Part shown: positions 1 to 9,687 of the stretch, in pieces
How positions within the stretch are numbered: position 1 is the first letter of the stretch
Layout: every line of letters starts with the position of its first letter
DNA from: Lasiosphaeris hirsuta
Lineage: Eukaryota; Ascomycota; Sordariomycetes; Sordariales; Lasiosphaeriaceae
Reading direction: 5' to 3'
Length of the DNA: 64,000 nt
Assembly: GCA_030549175.1 (NCBI GenBank)
Contig: JAUKUA010000003.1
Span: 310,001-374,000 of the forward strand
The notes under the pieces: generated by a model
The model's database searches: none
What the model saw: only the letters and a program-made list of their open reading frames with translations
What the model was told of the DNA's origin: nothing
Made by a program: the position numbers and the translations under genes

Positions 1-187
1 CCCCCCCCAAAAAAGAGGTCACCATGTTAGTTTATCACACTCCCGATTCCTAGGCCTGCCGATAACAGTGCTTCAAGTTCCCCGCACAAATAGCTGCCAA
101 TGTCCAACACGGTCAAACTTCTGCCCATCCCCTCGTTTGAAGCTGATCCTACACATTCACAGAGCTCTACACACCAAAAACGCGACC

Positions 188-778
188 ATGCCTCAAGTCA
201 TTCTCTTCCTCGTTCTCCTCACGGCTTACGGGGCCGCCCTGCAGCCCAACTCTCAGCAACCCTTGACGGGTTCTATTGCGCCATCGGAAATTCAGCCGTA
301 CCCGCTCGGACTATACGACAGCAACAAGCAATGGCCAGACCAGTATGCCTGCACGACGGGGCACGTACGTGCCTTCTCCAATAGGGCAAACGGTCAATAC
401 ATCAGTGCCCTCCTCACGTTCAAGTACCCCAGCATCAAGTACAAGTACTGCTGGCTCGAGTTCAACCCCCCGGCACCTTTGAAGGGTGACGGTAGGGTCA
501 TGGTTCGCCCCTTCAGCCCCGCCTTACCGTGCCCGGCTCCCAGTTCTATCGTTCGGGGCGATCCTCTTGGCTTTTTGGTGATTCCCGCAAAGGGTGGAAA
601 CGCAACGTGGGAGGATCGGTCGGGCAATACGTTGAACTGGCCGATGCGGTCAAAGTGCCCTGAGCAAGCTGGCACAACGCAGGGCATTGAGATTGTCCCA
701 CCGCAGGGCGTTGATTTTGATCTGGTTTGGAGTCAGAAAAGCAAAGGGGAGGGGGTTAGGTTGATGTATTCGAACTGA
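188..778 (+). CDS. Secreted But2-like domain protein
   Basis: Single-exon gene for 196 residues. I chose the ATG at 188 because the frame then opens with a classic signal peptide (MPQVILFLVLLTAYGAALQP); the open frame upstream has no ATG. The mature part resembles the fungal But2 C-terminal domain as I know it. It has a CWLEFNPP strand near residue 91, a GDPLGFLVIPAKGGNATW segment in the middle, a C-P pair (KCPEQ) and a final acidic strand ending DFDLVWSQ. Few cysteines are present. Members of this family are small secreted or wall-associated fungal proteins of unclear role; a link to ubiquitin binding comes only from the family name. The family call is tentative; the secreted nature is well supported. 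Confidence 0.6.
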   Translation: MPQVILFLVLLTAYGAALQPNSQQPLTGSIAPSEIQPYPLGLYDSNKQWPDQYACTTGHVRAFSNRANGQYISALLTFKYPSIKYKYCWLEFNPPAPLKGDGRVMVRPFSPALPCPAPSSIVRGDPLGFLVIPAKGGNATWEDRSGNTLNWPMRSKCPEQAGTTQGIEIVPPQGVDFDLVWSQKSKGEGVRLMYSN

Positions 779-1220
779 ATAGGTGGGCAGGCGCCGGAGG
801 GAATGCCAGCGAGGACAGAGGAGATAGCCAAGAAAGGGATTTACTGGTGCTGAAATCCGCCCCAGAGGGAATGTACTGCGCGACCGCCATGGATTGCTCC
901 TACCACATGGGGGTGTGCCACGGGAAAAAAAAAAACAGAGTCTTGCTGCGTTGGATCTGTCTTCTGTCTTGCCTCGATGTTGGTTTGGCGAATGTTTTGA
1001 CGGGGCTACCATCGTTGTATATTCTTGAACTAGAGAATGAGAATCTCTCACGGACCAATCAGCGGATTTCTTGCAGAGGAGTAGAAATTAGAGCGGGCAT
1101 CGTACATATTCAATGGATACCTAACACTGCCCAACACTAGCATGCAATGTTGTCGCGAATGGCCAATTTCCTTCTTGAACAAAGAATCTACTTCACTAAA
1201 AAGACGAATACCAAATTGCA
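779..1220. other. Intergenic, no gene seen
   Basis: Spacer between the But2-like gene and HET gene 1. It holds an A-run near 928 and the presumed promoter of the HET gene. No conserved reading frame, tRNA or repeat was recognised. Confidence 0.5.
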
Positions 1221-3596
1221 ATGGACGCATTTCAGACGATTGCCTGCTTCAAAGAAATGCGCGAGCGGCTGCGGCATCCCGATGCTCGACCGCCCAACCG
1301 AGCCAAGTTGAGCATCGAGAATCCCCACACTTGCAAGCACTGCGAGACGGAACAGCTCCTTCTTCAGGTCGAAAGACCGGTAGTTTTCTGCTGGGATTGC
1401 AATCACCGGGGCGCAGGCAAGCGGGCAGAAAGCGGTGAATATGTCTGCACTAATTGCGGACGACACTTGTCTGCCGCAGGCGATGAGAGCCTGCTGTATT
1501 CGGCAACCCTGGGCCACACCATTAGCCAAGCCGCCGACACAGCCCGTTTCGGCTGCGAGTTGTATCGTTGGATCACTGCTAAAACGGCTCGCTACATTTC
1601 GTCTGTTACGAAGAATTGGGACGCACCCGAGGTTATGGAAGCCATCGTGGCTCATTGCCGGTACGAGACTACCGGCCTCTCGTCCGTTGCTCCTCCGCAG
1701 GACGGCCGATGCGTGCTGCACTTTCGGCTTGTATACGATGGCGCTGCCTCGGTGGAGATTCGAAAGGGCCCGTTGTTTCTGGGCTCAATGGTTGCGTGGG
1801 CAACGACTGACGATCCGGCCTCCAAGTACATTCTGTCCCGGCCGTACGAACGAGACGTCAAGTCCATCAAGTCGATACAATTTATCAAGAACTGTTTTTT
1901 AACCTGCATGGAGCGTCATAGCTGGTGCAGAACCGATCAGATCGGACATCTCGCACTTGGTCGCAAAGTGGACGAGGTCCTTCCCCCGGAGAGGGTTGGC
2001 CTTACTGACATTCCCACGCGGCTGATCGACGTGGGCACGATGGATGCCCCTACTTTGCGACTGGTTGAGACAGCTGACAATAACGGGGCACTGAAGCAAG
2101 CCGTATCTGTGGCGGGGTTCATGGCACTGTCCTACTGCTGGGGCGGCGACCAGCCGGCCAAGCTGCTTAAGGAGAAGGTCGCAGATTACAAGCGCAGCAT
2201 CCATTCCGCTGCTCTCACGCCAACCCTGCGAGACGCCGTGTGGGTAGCGAGAATGATCGGTTCCAGGTATCTCTGGATCGACTCGCTTTGTATTCACCAG
2301 GACGACCTTGACGGTCAAGGTAACAATCCCGATAAAGCGCTCGAAATCACGCGCATGTCGAGTTACTATGGCTGCGCCACCATCACCTTGTGCGCTGCCT
2401 CCGCTGAGCGGGCTGTCAATGGGTTTCTTGGCCGGCGAGAAGATGCGAGGTTTGAGGCCGGCCCCGTTCGCATGCGACTTAAATTCAAGGACAATGGAAC
2501 TGTCATCGGCCAGGTCTACTTGCTCGAAGAGCTGGACCCGCCGCCGATTGAACCGACGACAACACGCGGTTGGACGCTACAAGAGTCACTCCTGTCGAGA
2601 CGCATTCTGATCTTCTCCCGCCGCCAGGTCTACTGGTCATGCCTCAACTCCTTTGGTGGCTGTGGCGGCAACATTGCGAACCTGACCGATCGTACAATCC
2701 CTGGAATCCAGTCACTCGTTGACGGCATCTACCCGGCCGGCTCTCTCATTGACCAGCCGACTTGGGCACAGTGGGGCGTCATCGTCAAAGACTACACCGA
2801 GCGCAAACTCGGCCGCGACGGGGACAAGCTGTGGGCTGTTTCGGCACTTGCACAACACATTTTTGCCATGAGCCAGAAGCGCGGCGAGGATCCCGTCTAC
2901 GCTGCCGGCCTCCTGGTAGACTGGTCGAATCCAGGGACATGGCTGCCCCAGCTGCTGTGGTACCCGGAGACTGAGATGTCACGAAGACCAAGTGTCTACC
3001 GCGCGCCGTCGTGGTCTTGGGCGAGCATCGAAGGTCCGGCCAGGATCCCCTCGTGGCGATCAGGGCTAGCGGAATACGCCACCGTTGTGTCTTGGGAGTC
3101 CGAACTCCAGTTGCAGACGGCGCCGTACGGAGCTTTGACGGGCGGTCATCTTGTCCTGGAGGCCAGAGTGCAACCAATGGCGGCCGTGGAAGGACTCGCT
3201 GCTATTTCCTGGGGAGATTGGGGGAAGAGCAACCAGACTGATAACCGGTACGATAGTGGGCCGTGGGGAAAGGACGAGGGAAGTGAGGGTCGATGGGCTC
3301 TAGTTCTCCTCCCTGACTGTTCTGAAGATATGAAGACGATCGAGGCTAGCTTGAACAGCGGCCGGGCCCAAAGCTCAGAACCGCTTCTCGTTGGCATGTT
3401 AGAGCTGACGACAGGGCAGCTCATCGGTGTGAGCGGAATCATAGTCATACCGGAGGTGGATAACGGCGGGGACAGAGTGTATAAGCGAATTGGAAGTTTT
3501 CAGCTCAGGGCTGGCCTTCAAGCTGGAGGCCGTCCAGGGTCCAGTGTCTTCAAGTTCTTTGGGGGAGCGGATACCGTGGTTCACAAGATTGTGTGA
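1221..3596 (+). CDS. HET-domain protein 1 (heterokaryon incompatibility type)
   Basis: Intronless 791-residue protein. The HET domain lies at about residues 299-460 with its usual landmarks: ALSYCWGG near 302, a YLWIDSLCIHQDD block near 350, an EITRMSSYYGCATITL segment near 375 and RGWTLQES near 449. In fungi this domain is known to trigger cell death after non-self recognition. Ahead of it are three CxxC-type pairs (HTCKHC near 37, CWDC near 57, VCTNCG near 77), which could form a zinc ribbon; I do not recognise that module as a named family. The C-terminal 330 residues have no domain I can name. The first ATG of the frame is used, just after a stop-rich leader. The frame is uninterrupted, so the gene looks functional. 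No partner NLR or other het gene is adjacent. Confidence 0.9.
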   Translation: MDAFQTIACFKEMRERLRHPDARPPNRAKLSIENPHTCKHCETEQLLLQVERPVVFCWDCNHRGAGKRAESGEYVCTNCGRHLSAAGDESLLYSATLGHTISQAADTARFGCELYRWITAKTARYISSVTKNWDAPEVMEAIVAHCRYETTGLSSVAPPQDGRCVLHFRLVYDGAASVEIRKGPLFLGSMVAWATTDDPASKYILSRPYERDVKSIKSIQFIKNCFLTCMERHSWCRTDQIGHLALGRKVDEVLPPERVGLTDIPTRLIDVGTMDAPTLRLVETADNNGALKQAVSVAGFMALSYCWGGDQPAKLLKEKVADYKRSIHSAALTPTLRDAVWVARMIGSRYLWIDSLCIHQDDLDGQGNNPDKALEITRMSSYYGCATITLCAASAERAVNGFLGRREDARFEAGPVRMRLKFKDNGTVIGQVYLLEELDPPPIEPTTTRGWTLQESLLSRRILIFSRRQVYWSCLNSFGGCGGNIANLTDRTIPGIQSLVDGIYPAGSLIDQPTWAQWGVIVKDYTERKLGRDGDKLWAVSALAQHIFAMSQKRGEDPVYAAGLLVDWSNPGTWLPQLLWYPETEMSRRPSVYRAPSWSWASIEGPARIPSWRSGLAEYATVVSWESELQLQTAPYGALTGGHLVLEARVQPMAAVEGLAAISWGDWGKSNQTDNRYDSGPWGKDEGSEGRWALVLLPDCSEDMKTIEASLNSGRAQSSEPLLVGMLELTTGQLIGVSGIIVIPEVDNGGDRVYKRIGSFQLRAGLQAGGRPGSSVFKFFGGADTVVHKIV

Positions 3597-5444
3597 TATT
3601 TTTGTTTTCAAGAGACTAGAATGAAAAGGAGCTTGAATGCCAGGTTATCCTCAGGCAACCAACTCACGAATATGGATGCGAAGGTACTGCAGTACAATCT
3701 TTCCGTCATTCAGTAACTTGGAAACCCCAGCGAATTCTTCAGCCTTGACACGCCGGATATAGCTCCACATGCAGCTGACGTAAGCCAGCTTTGGCAACGA
3801 AGGCTGCTAGGGCGCGTCTTGTTGATGGTAGAGCCAATAGTTTAGGTTGTGAAGTTCCCAAAGGCCAAGGCCCACGCCGTGATGCTTACAGCCTCGTACG
3901 AGATCCTTGGACGTACTATGAGGATTACTGATGGCGATACTCTCGACTCTGACGAACTCCTTGTCCTGGACCATTGACTACTGGCTCACGCACCTAGACG
4001 GATTTCTATAGCTGAACTTGCAGAAGCTCGAGGGTGCCCCCACCGTTGATCGATACCCATAGTTAGACGAGGATGCCGAGTCAGTGTTTACAGGACTGTG
4101 TCTATTGTTCGGTGGGGGGGTAGGAGCGCGTGTGACGGCGTGTTGCGAGAATTCGAAAGCCGGCGCAACGACGATCGGGAGCTCTGCTGCATCTTCGGGA
4201 CGACGGAAGAAGCAGTTCGCTAGACATTATCGACACTCAGGACCTTTGCAGGTTGGGTGGCTAACCGGGAACCCTCTGAAGGGCAGCTATCCCCAGGCAC
4301 GATTACGTGGGCTCGCCAGATATTCAATGATAAATCCTCTACATTTATTCTCGGATCCGTTGGCGTCGGCCCGCCAACAACTGGATGAGTGCGAAAAACG
4401 CGCGCGCAGCCTATCAGGCCCTGTGGCTAGCCACCTCGACTCTCAACTTTTTTGAAAGACTGGAAATACCAAGGAAAACGAGCTTTACCACCGGGAAAAA
4501 CCGACCTCCAGTACCGGGTTGCTCGCACACGTTTTCGGGCATTTTACAAAGGGTTGGGTCAGGGCGGGGACAACATCGACACATATTCGACAGGGCATAT
4601 CGGTACCGGTGCACCTTCTAGCCATAGCCCCGAAAAGGTGCTTGGGGCACTCGATGAAGTCATCTCGGCGATGGAAGCAATGGGAGGGTTACGGGTTACC
4701 CGCAACCGACGAAGAGGAGGCAGAGACCAAGTACAACATACACTTGGCCTATCAGATGGAGGCGAGAGTGCAGGTCCATGAGCCGGAGGAACAAGAAGGG
4801 GCACTAACGAGCACGAAGAAAGCGCGAGGGTGGGTTACACCTAAGTGCTCTCTACGTTCTTTAGCGACTTGGTTGAAACCTTCGGGGAAAGCGGCCGGTG
4901 GAGCGAGATACCGAGCTATTGGACGTATCCGATAATCCTCTCGCGAACTGGTGCTCACCTCGAACCCACAGGTTCGTGCTCAAGGCGGCTATCGAAACCA
5001 GAAAGATGGATTCGGTGCGGAAACTCTACAAGTCAGCTATTCACAAGCCGACCATTCCCAACAGCGCCCGCGAGTGCAATACGCGTATCGGTCTGGCTCT
5101 AATATTCGAGAGGTTCGCCGGGGGGAACTAGAAGGCCACCGCCGACGAAGACAGGTACGAAATCGAGTTCAAGCACGAGCTGTTATGAGCTTTGCGACAG
5201 AACTAGCTTGACACAAAATTTGAGAGTCACTCAGGCTAGATCGGCCATGTTATGAATTCATGATTAGTCTATCTTCCATTTCAATCGTATCTCTGGCCAG
5301 TTAGTTATCTAAAAGATAGCAACCGCGGATTTGCGTGATCTGCTATATTGCTATATGAGCGTCACGGCAGCCCCTCTGCAGTATGGTCGCATTGGTCTGA
5401 ATGGCCAACGATTTCGTGCCAGAGAGTCATCCAATAAGATTGCT
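3597..5444. other. Gene-poor stretch with decayed coding-like pieces
   Basis: About 1.8 kb without a recognisable intact gene. Plus-strand frames between 4385 and 5210 are short and overlap in different frames, for example a piece containing ELLDVSDNPLANW near 4910-5130. This is what a frame-shifted old gene would give, but I cannot name a family. No terminal repeats were seen. Confidence 0.35.
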
Positions 5445-5515
5445 GCGCCAGTGGTTTAGTGGTAAAATCCATCGTTGCCATCGATGGGCCCCGCGTTCGA
5501 TTCGCGGCTGGCGCA
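5445..5515 (+). tRNA. tRNA-Gly (anticodon GCC)
   Basis: A 71-nt cloverleaf. The acceptor arms GCGCCAG and CTGGCGC pair perfectly, followed by discriminator A at 5515. The D arm carries the A box TGGTTTAGTGG. The anticodon stem CATCG/CGATG closes a seven-base loop TTGCCAT with anticodon GCC at 5477-5479. The T arm GCGTTCGATTCGC contains the B box. There is no intron. It stands alone upstream of the MYND-SET gene on the same strand. Confidence 0.97.
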
Positions 5516-5807
5516 TTCATTTACTTTTTGTCTCTCCCAATCCTCTGCGACTGGTTGCAATAAAAGTGGCAAGCGTGATTGCCCGGGACCCCTATGACGC
5601 CACTGTCGAACGAGTGGTCAAGTCGCGCCCGCGGTTTGGACCACTCAGCAGGGTCTTGATCGTTCATTCGCGAAAGCAAAGCTACCCCTCAACAACATTG
5701 AGATTCCTTGTAAACATGCCCTCTCCCTGCTCGTCCCGCTTTGGCACACGCCTTCTAGGGTGTCCGCGATCAAAAAAGCCCGAGTGGCGGCATCGAGATC
5801 CACCTCG

Positions 5808-7902
5808 ATGATGGCGACGACGACGCCGACGGACGAGCTGAGAGATGGCGGCAGCCGCTGCAACCGCTGCAACCGCTGTCTCAAAGCCACCACCAACAAC
5901 TGCGGCGGCTGCTCTGGAGCGCCGGCCTACGATAAGAGCCCGGTCCGCCGTGTGTTTTACTGCGACCGCAACTGCCAGAAGGCCGACTGGGACCGGCACA
6001 AGACGGAATGCAGGGACCTGCAGTCGCGCAAGGCACTGCGCCGCGCCGGCATCGTCTTGAAGGCCGCCATGTGCCAGATCCGCAAGAACGCCTACCCGCT
6101 GCCGGTCGCTGCCGTCCGGAACGACGCCGAGCAGATCACCCTCAAGGTTTCGGCCGGGAAGGGTGCTGATCGTCTTCACCCATTCCCCGCCCTCCTCCAG
6201 GACGATGCGGGCCTGCTCGAGGCCGTGCTGTTGTACGAGAGCAGCGCCGAGGCAATGGTCTACCTCTGCAACCTCGTCAGGGCCCTTCTTGACGGTATGT
6301 GGAAGATTGCATGCACTTGTTGATGTCTAACGTGAGGTGGCAGGACTCTATACCAGCATTCTAGAAGTTGATGTGCTCCCAACGAGTTGCAAGCTGCGAA
6401 TCTCCACCACCACCACCACCACCACCACCGACACAGACACCCCAAAAGATGTCTCCCACTACGTCTACAGGGTCGCACTAAAGAACAAGGAGATATGGGT
6501 GCTGGATATCACCGGAGCTCAGCACGGCTATCCGGATACCTTGTTCCCCTGGTCCGAGTACACCCAGGAGCGCTGCGGAAAGATCAACAGACAGCGGAGT
6601 CTGGGTTTCTATCGCAACCAGCCAAAGTATCTTTTGAACGAGGCACAGCGAGGGGCAGAAGGAACCGCCATGGCCGACGAGCGAGCCTTGGCGCAAGCGC
6701 TCGACACAGAGATTCCCAAGTGGGGAGCCGAGTACGGGGGAAAGTTTACCAGTTTGCTAAAGTCATCCGAGGTCGACTTTCAGGCGGCAAAGGACCGGTT
6801 CCTGGACCAAGTCGAAGCCCACGTGCAGTTCTCCCTGGCCAGGATATCCCCAAATGATAGCAGCACGGCGAAGAAACAGAGTCAAGCCGTCCAAGCGAAG
6901 CAGGAAAAGACTCGCACCCCCACCCAAAAGAGCAGATGGTACTGCACCAAGGCAGTTCCGGGAAAGGGCCAAGCCATGGTCGCCACAGCCAACATCCCCA
7001 GGGGAACGCGAATCCTCTCCGAGACCCCTATATTCCGGGTCCCTCGAGACGAGCACAACCACTACACCCTCGAACGCATCATCGCCCGCGAAGTAGAACG
7101 CCTCAGCACAGGCCGATCTGAGCGTTTCTTCGCCCTCCACAACGCCCACGGAAACAACCACAGCCCTGCGCTGGGAATCGCCAGGACGAACGCCCTCCCC
7201 TTGGGCCCCGACGCTGCTGAGGGCGGCATCTTTCTCGAAGCATCACGCATCAACCACTCATGTAGACAAAACGCTCAAAACACTTGGAACGCTAACCTCG
7301 GCAAGATCACGATCCACGCCGTCCGAGATATCAAGGAGGGGGAGGAAATCACCATCTCTTACCTATCAACTTTCGAAAACTACGCCGTCAGACATCCCCG
7401 GCTCCGCGACACGTTCCACTTCACCTGCGCCTGCGAGCTGTGCGCGCTCCCGGTGATGCTGCGCCGGCAGAGCGACCGACGGCTGGACCGCATCACGCGA
7501 CTGGACGGGCAGATTGGGGACGGGGTGCACATTGTCTCGACGCCCCTCTCTTGTCTCCGGGACGCACACGAACTGCTGCGGCTGCTGGAGGAGGAGGGGA
7601 TCACGGATGCACGGGTGGCCAGGGTGTACTACGACGCGCTGCAGATTGCCATCGCGCACGGCGACCAGGCGAGAGCGAGAGTATTCGCACAGAGGGCGTA
7701 TGCCGCTCGGGTCGTCGTGGAGGGCGAGGATAGCCCCAATGCGGCTAGGGTGCGGAAATACGCCGAGAGGCCGGCGGCACATCGACTGTTTGGCACGACG
7801 ATGAAGTGGAGGCAGGCGGTCACCAAGATTCCGCTGGGTTTAAACGGGGACGAGTTTGAGAATTGGCTGTGGAAGAAGGCCAAGGGGAGGTTGTCGTCGT
7901 GA
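5808..7902 (+). CDS. MYND zinc finger and SET domain protein (SMYD-like)
   Basis: Two exons, 5808-6294 and 6344-7902, join in frame across a 49-nt intron (GTATGT donor, CTAAC branch, CAG acceptor) to give 681 residues. A MYND finger lies at about residues 18-68 (CNRCNRC, then FYCDRNCQKADWDRHKTEC). A split SET domain follows. Its core motif NHSC near 465 and ITISY near 499 supply the S-adenosylmethionine and lysine-channel signatures, and CACELC near 525 is the post-SET cysteine cluster. SMYD-type proteins methylate lysines on histones or other proteins; the substrate here is unknown. A (CACCAC)n tract near 6403-6426 encodes a run of threonines. The start is the first ATG of the frame. The C-terminal part is helical, TPR-like in spacing, as in SMYD proteins. 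Confidence 0.85.
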
Positions 7903-8753
7903 TATTGCATAATGGGTGGGTACCTGTGTGTGTGTGTGTGTGTGTGTGTGGATAGATTGTGTCGGGCGAAAGGGGTAGACCAAAGTTTGGTTCCGAGTCA
8001 TATTTTTGTTTCTTTTTTCAATTCATGTCATGCCATCCCGAATTCGTTACTACAGATGTTATAATCCCGAGTTATGTATATGATACGGAGAGTGGCGACG
8101 TCTCCCAAGACCAAGACTGGAACCAACAAAGGAGTGAGCGCCAACCCTGCCAAGGTCATCCAGCATGAAAGGACCTTGGGGTCCCCCACCAGTAGCCTCT
8201 CGCCAACCCGAGCCACCAAGCCAGCCAAGAAGCGCGCAGTCCAATACCAAGGAAAGGCCAAGGCGAAAACAAAAACAATTCCTTCCCGTTTCCCCACCGC
8301 AGGCGCTGAATCGACGGCTGGGGGGGGGGGGAAGGGGGGGAAACGTCGAGGCTGACAGGCCCCCAGTTCCAACACGCTGGGATCTTGACAGCGGGAGTTT
8401 TTTTTTCTCCTCGACTGCCGCGAAAGCCATCGTTTCGGCCAAGCTTCTTGGCCTCGCAAACCCCTCACCCCCCCCCCCCCCCTCCCCCCTTCGGACCGCC
8501 GCGGTGCACATTCCCCCAGATTATGACGCGCCGAATCTGGCCATCCCCCACTCCACACCAGTGGACAACAGCGCTTTGCACCGCATCGGGCCATCCCCCC
8601 CTCCCATTCTTCCCGGCGGCCTCCAGCTCTAGGTCCCCTCTAACCTATCTGCTGCTGGGTGAATAAGTAAAATACAACATTGGTGGGCGCCCGTGGTGGA
8701 ACACAACGGGCCAGAACGTGGGCAGCGCGGCGTTCTAGTCCCGGTGGGACCCT
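7903..8753. repeat. Intergenic with GT microsatellite and homopolymer tracts
   Basis: Contains a (GT)n microsatellite at about 7926-7950, a G-run of about 12 followed by more Gs near 8322-8340, and a C-run near 8467-8482. It is the shared 3' flank of two convergent genes. The open frames here are composition artefacts of these tracts. Confidence 0.7.
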
Positions 8754-9672
8754 CTAGCCCGACAGCCGCCGCGAAAAGGAGCGGCCGAGGCGCACCAGCA
8801 GCGGAAACTTCTCCTCGGTCAGCCGCTTGGTCTCCTTGAGGTCCTCAAAGCTGTACATTGGGATGCTACGCCGCTTCTCGGCCGCCGCTGCGTCCTTCTT
8901 GGGCCGGGACGAGCGGGTCCGCTGCGGCGTGGTTGGCTGGGATGACGGCGTGGGTTGTTGCTCGACGTGTTGCTGGAGGTGTTTGCTTGCGCGGCGGGTC
9001 GGGAGCTGCTCGGTCTGGGCCCGCGGTCGCTGCTGGGGTTGTTGTTGTTGTTGTTGTTTTTGTTGTTGTTGTTGTTGCTGTGGCTGCTCTTCGAGCTGTT
9101 GCTTCATGTGCTTGCTGGGTCGGCGGGCCGGCAGCAGGTCGGGCTGCGAGCGCTGCGAGAGCACACGGTCGAGGTGGCGCACTTCGATCTCGTAGCCCGA
9201 CGGCCAGATCTCGCTCATGGGCCGCATCGAGTCGGGAGCCTCCCGCGTGTCGGTACTGCTGGTTGGCGTCAGGTCGTCGATGGCGCGCCGCATGAAGGAG
9301 AAGGGGAACCCCACGTCCGGCCCGACTGCAGAGTGGTTAGCCATCCATCCAACTGGTGAGAGACGATGGCGAGACAGACATACCTAGGGTGGTCCAGAGT
9401 CGGGCGTCGACCGTGTACTTGAAGAACTCGTTGGTGATGGTCTCGTAGCCGTTCTTGTTGAGCCAGACGACGGCCCACTCCTCGGCCGCCTTGATGGCAT
9501 CTGCCTTTTGGCCCGGGATGAGCAGACGGGTGTCTCGGCTGGCGGCGAAGTTGAGCACAAACTGGCGGCGCGAGTACTCGGCCGCCGTCAGGGCCTTCAT
9601 GACGTTCATCTGCTCAATGTCCAACGGGGTAGAGCGGCGACGCTGCTCACGGACTGCGGCGTTGGCTGCCAT
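8754..9672 (-). CDS. Hypothetical fungal protein with poly-Q linker
   Basis: Two exons on the minus strand, 9672-9384 and 9325-8754, separated by a 58-nt intron with GTATGT donor and CTGCAG acceptor; 286 residues. The first ~100 residues look like a compact folded region (QFVLNFAASRDTRLLIPGQKADA, then TITNEFFKYTVDARLWTTL). The rest is low in complexity. It has repeated PxRRxSKHxxQ segments around glutamine runs (about residues 150-200), which are encoded by CAA/CAG repeats near 9037-9090, and a basic C-terminus. I do not recognise the family. A nuclear or cytosolic role is only a guess from composition. No signal peptide or membrane segment. The first in-frame ATG is used; the upstream open frame starts without ATG. 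Confidence 0.7.
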
Positions 9673-9687
9673 TTGGTGGAGGTGCAA

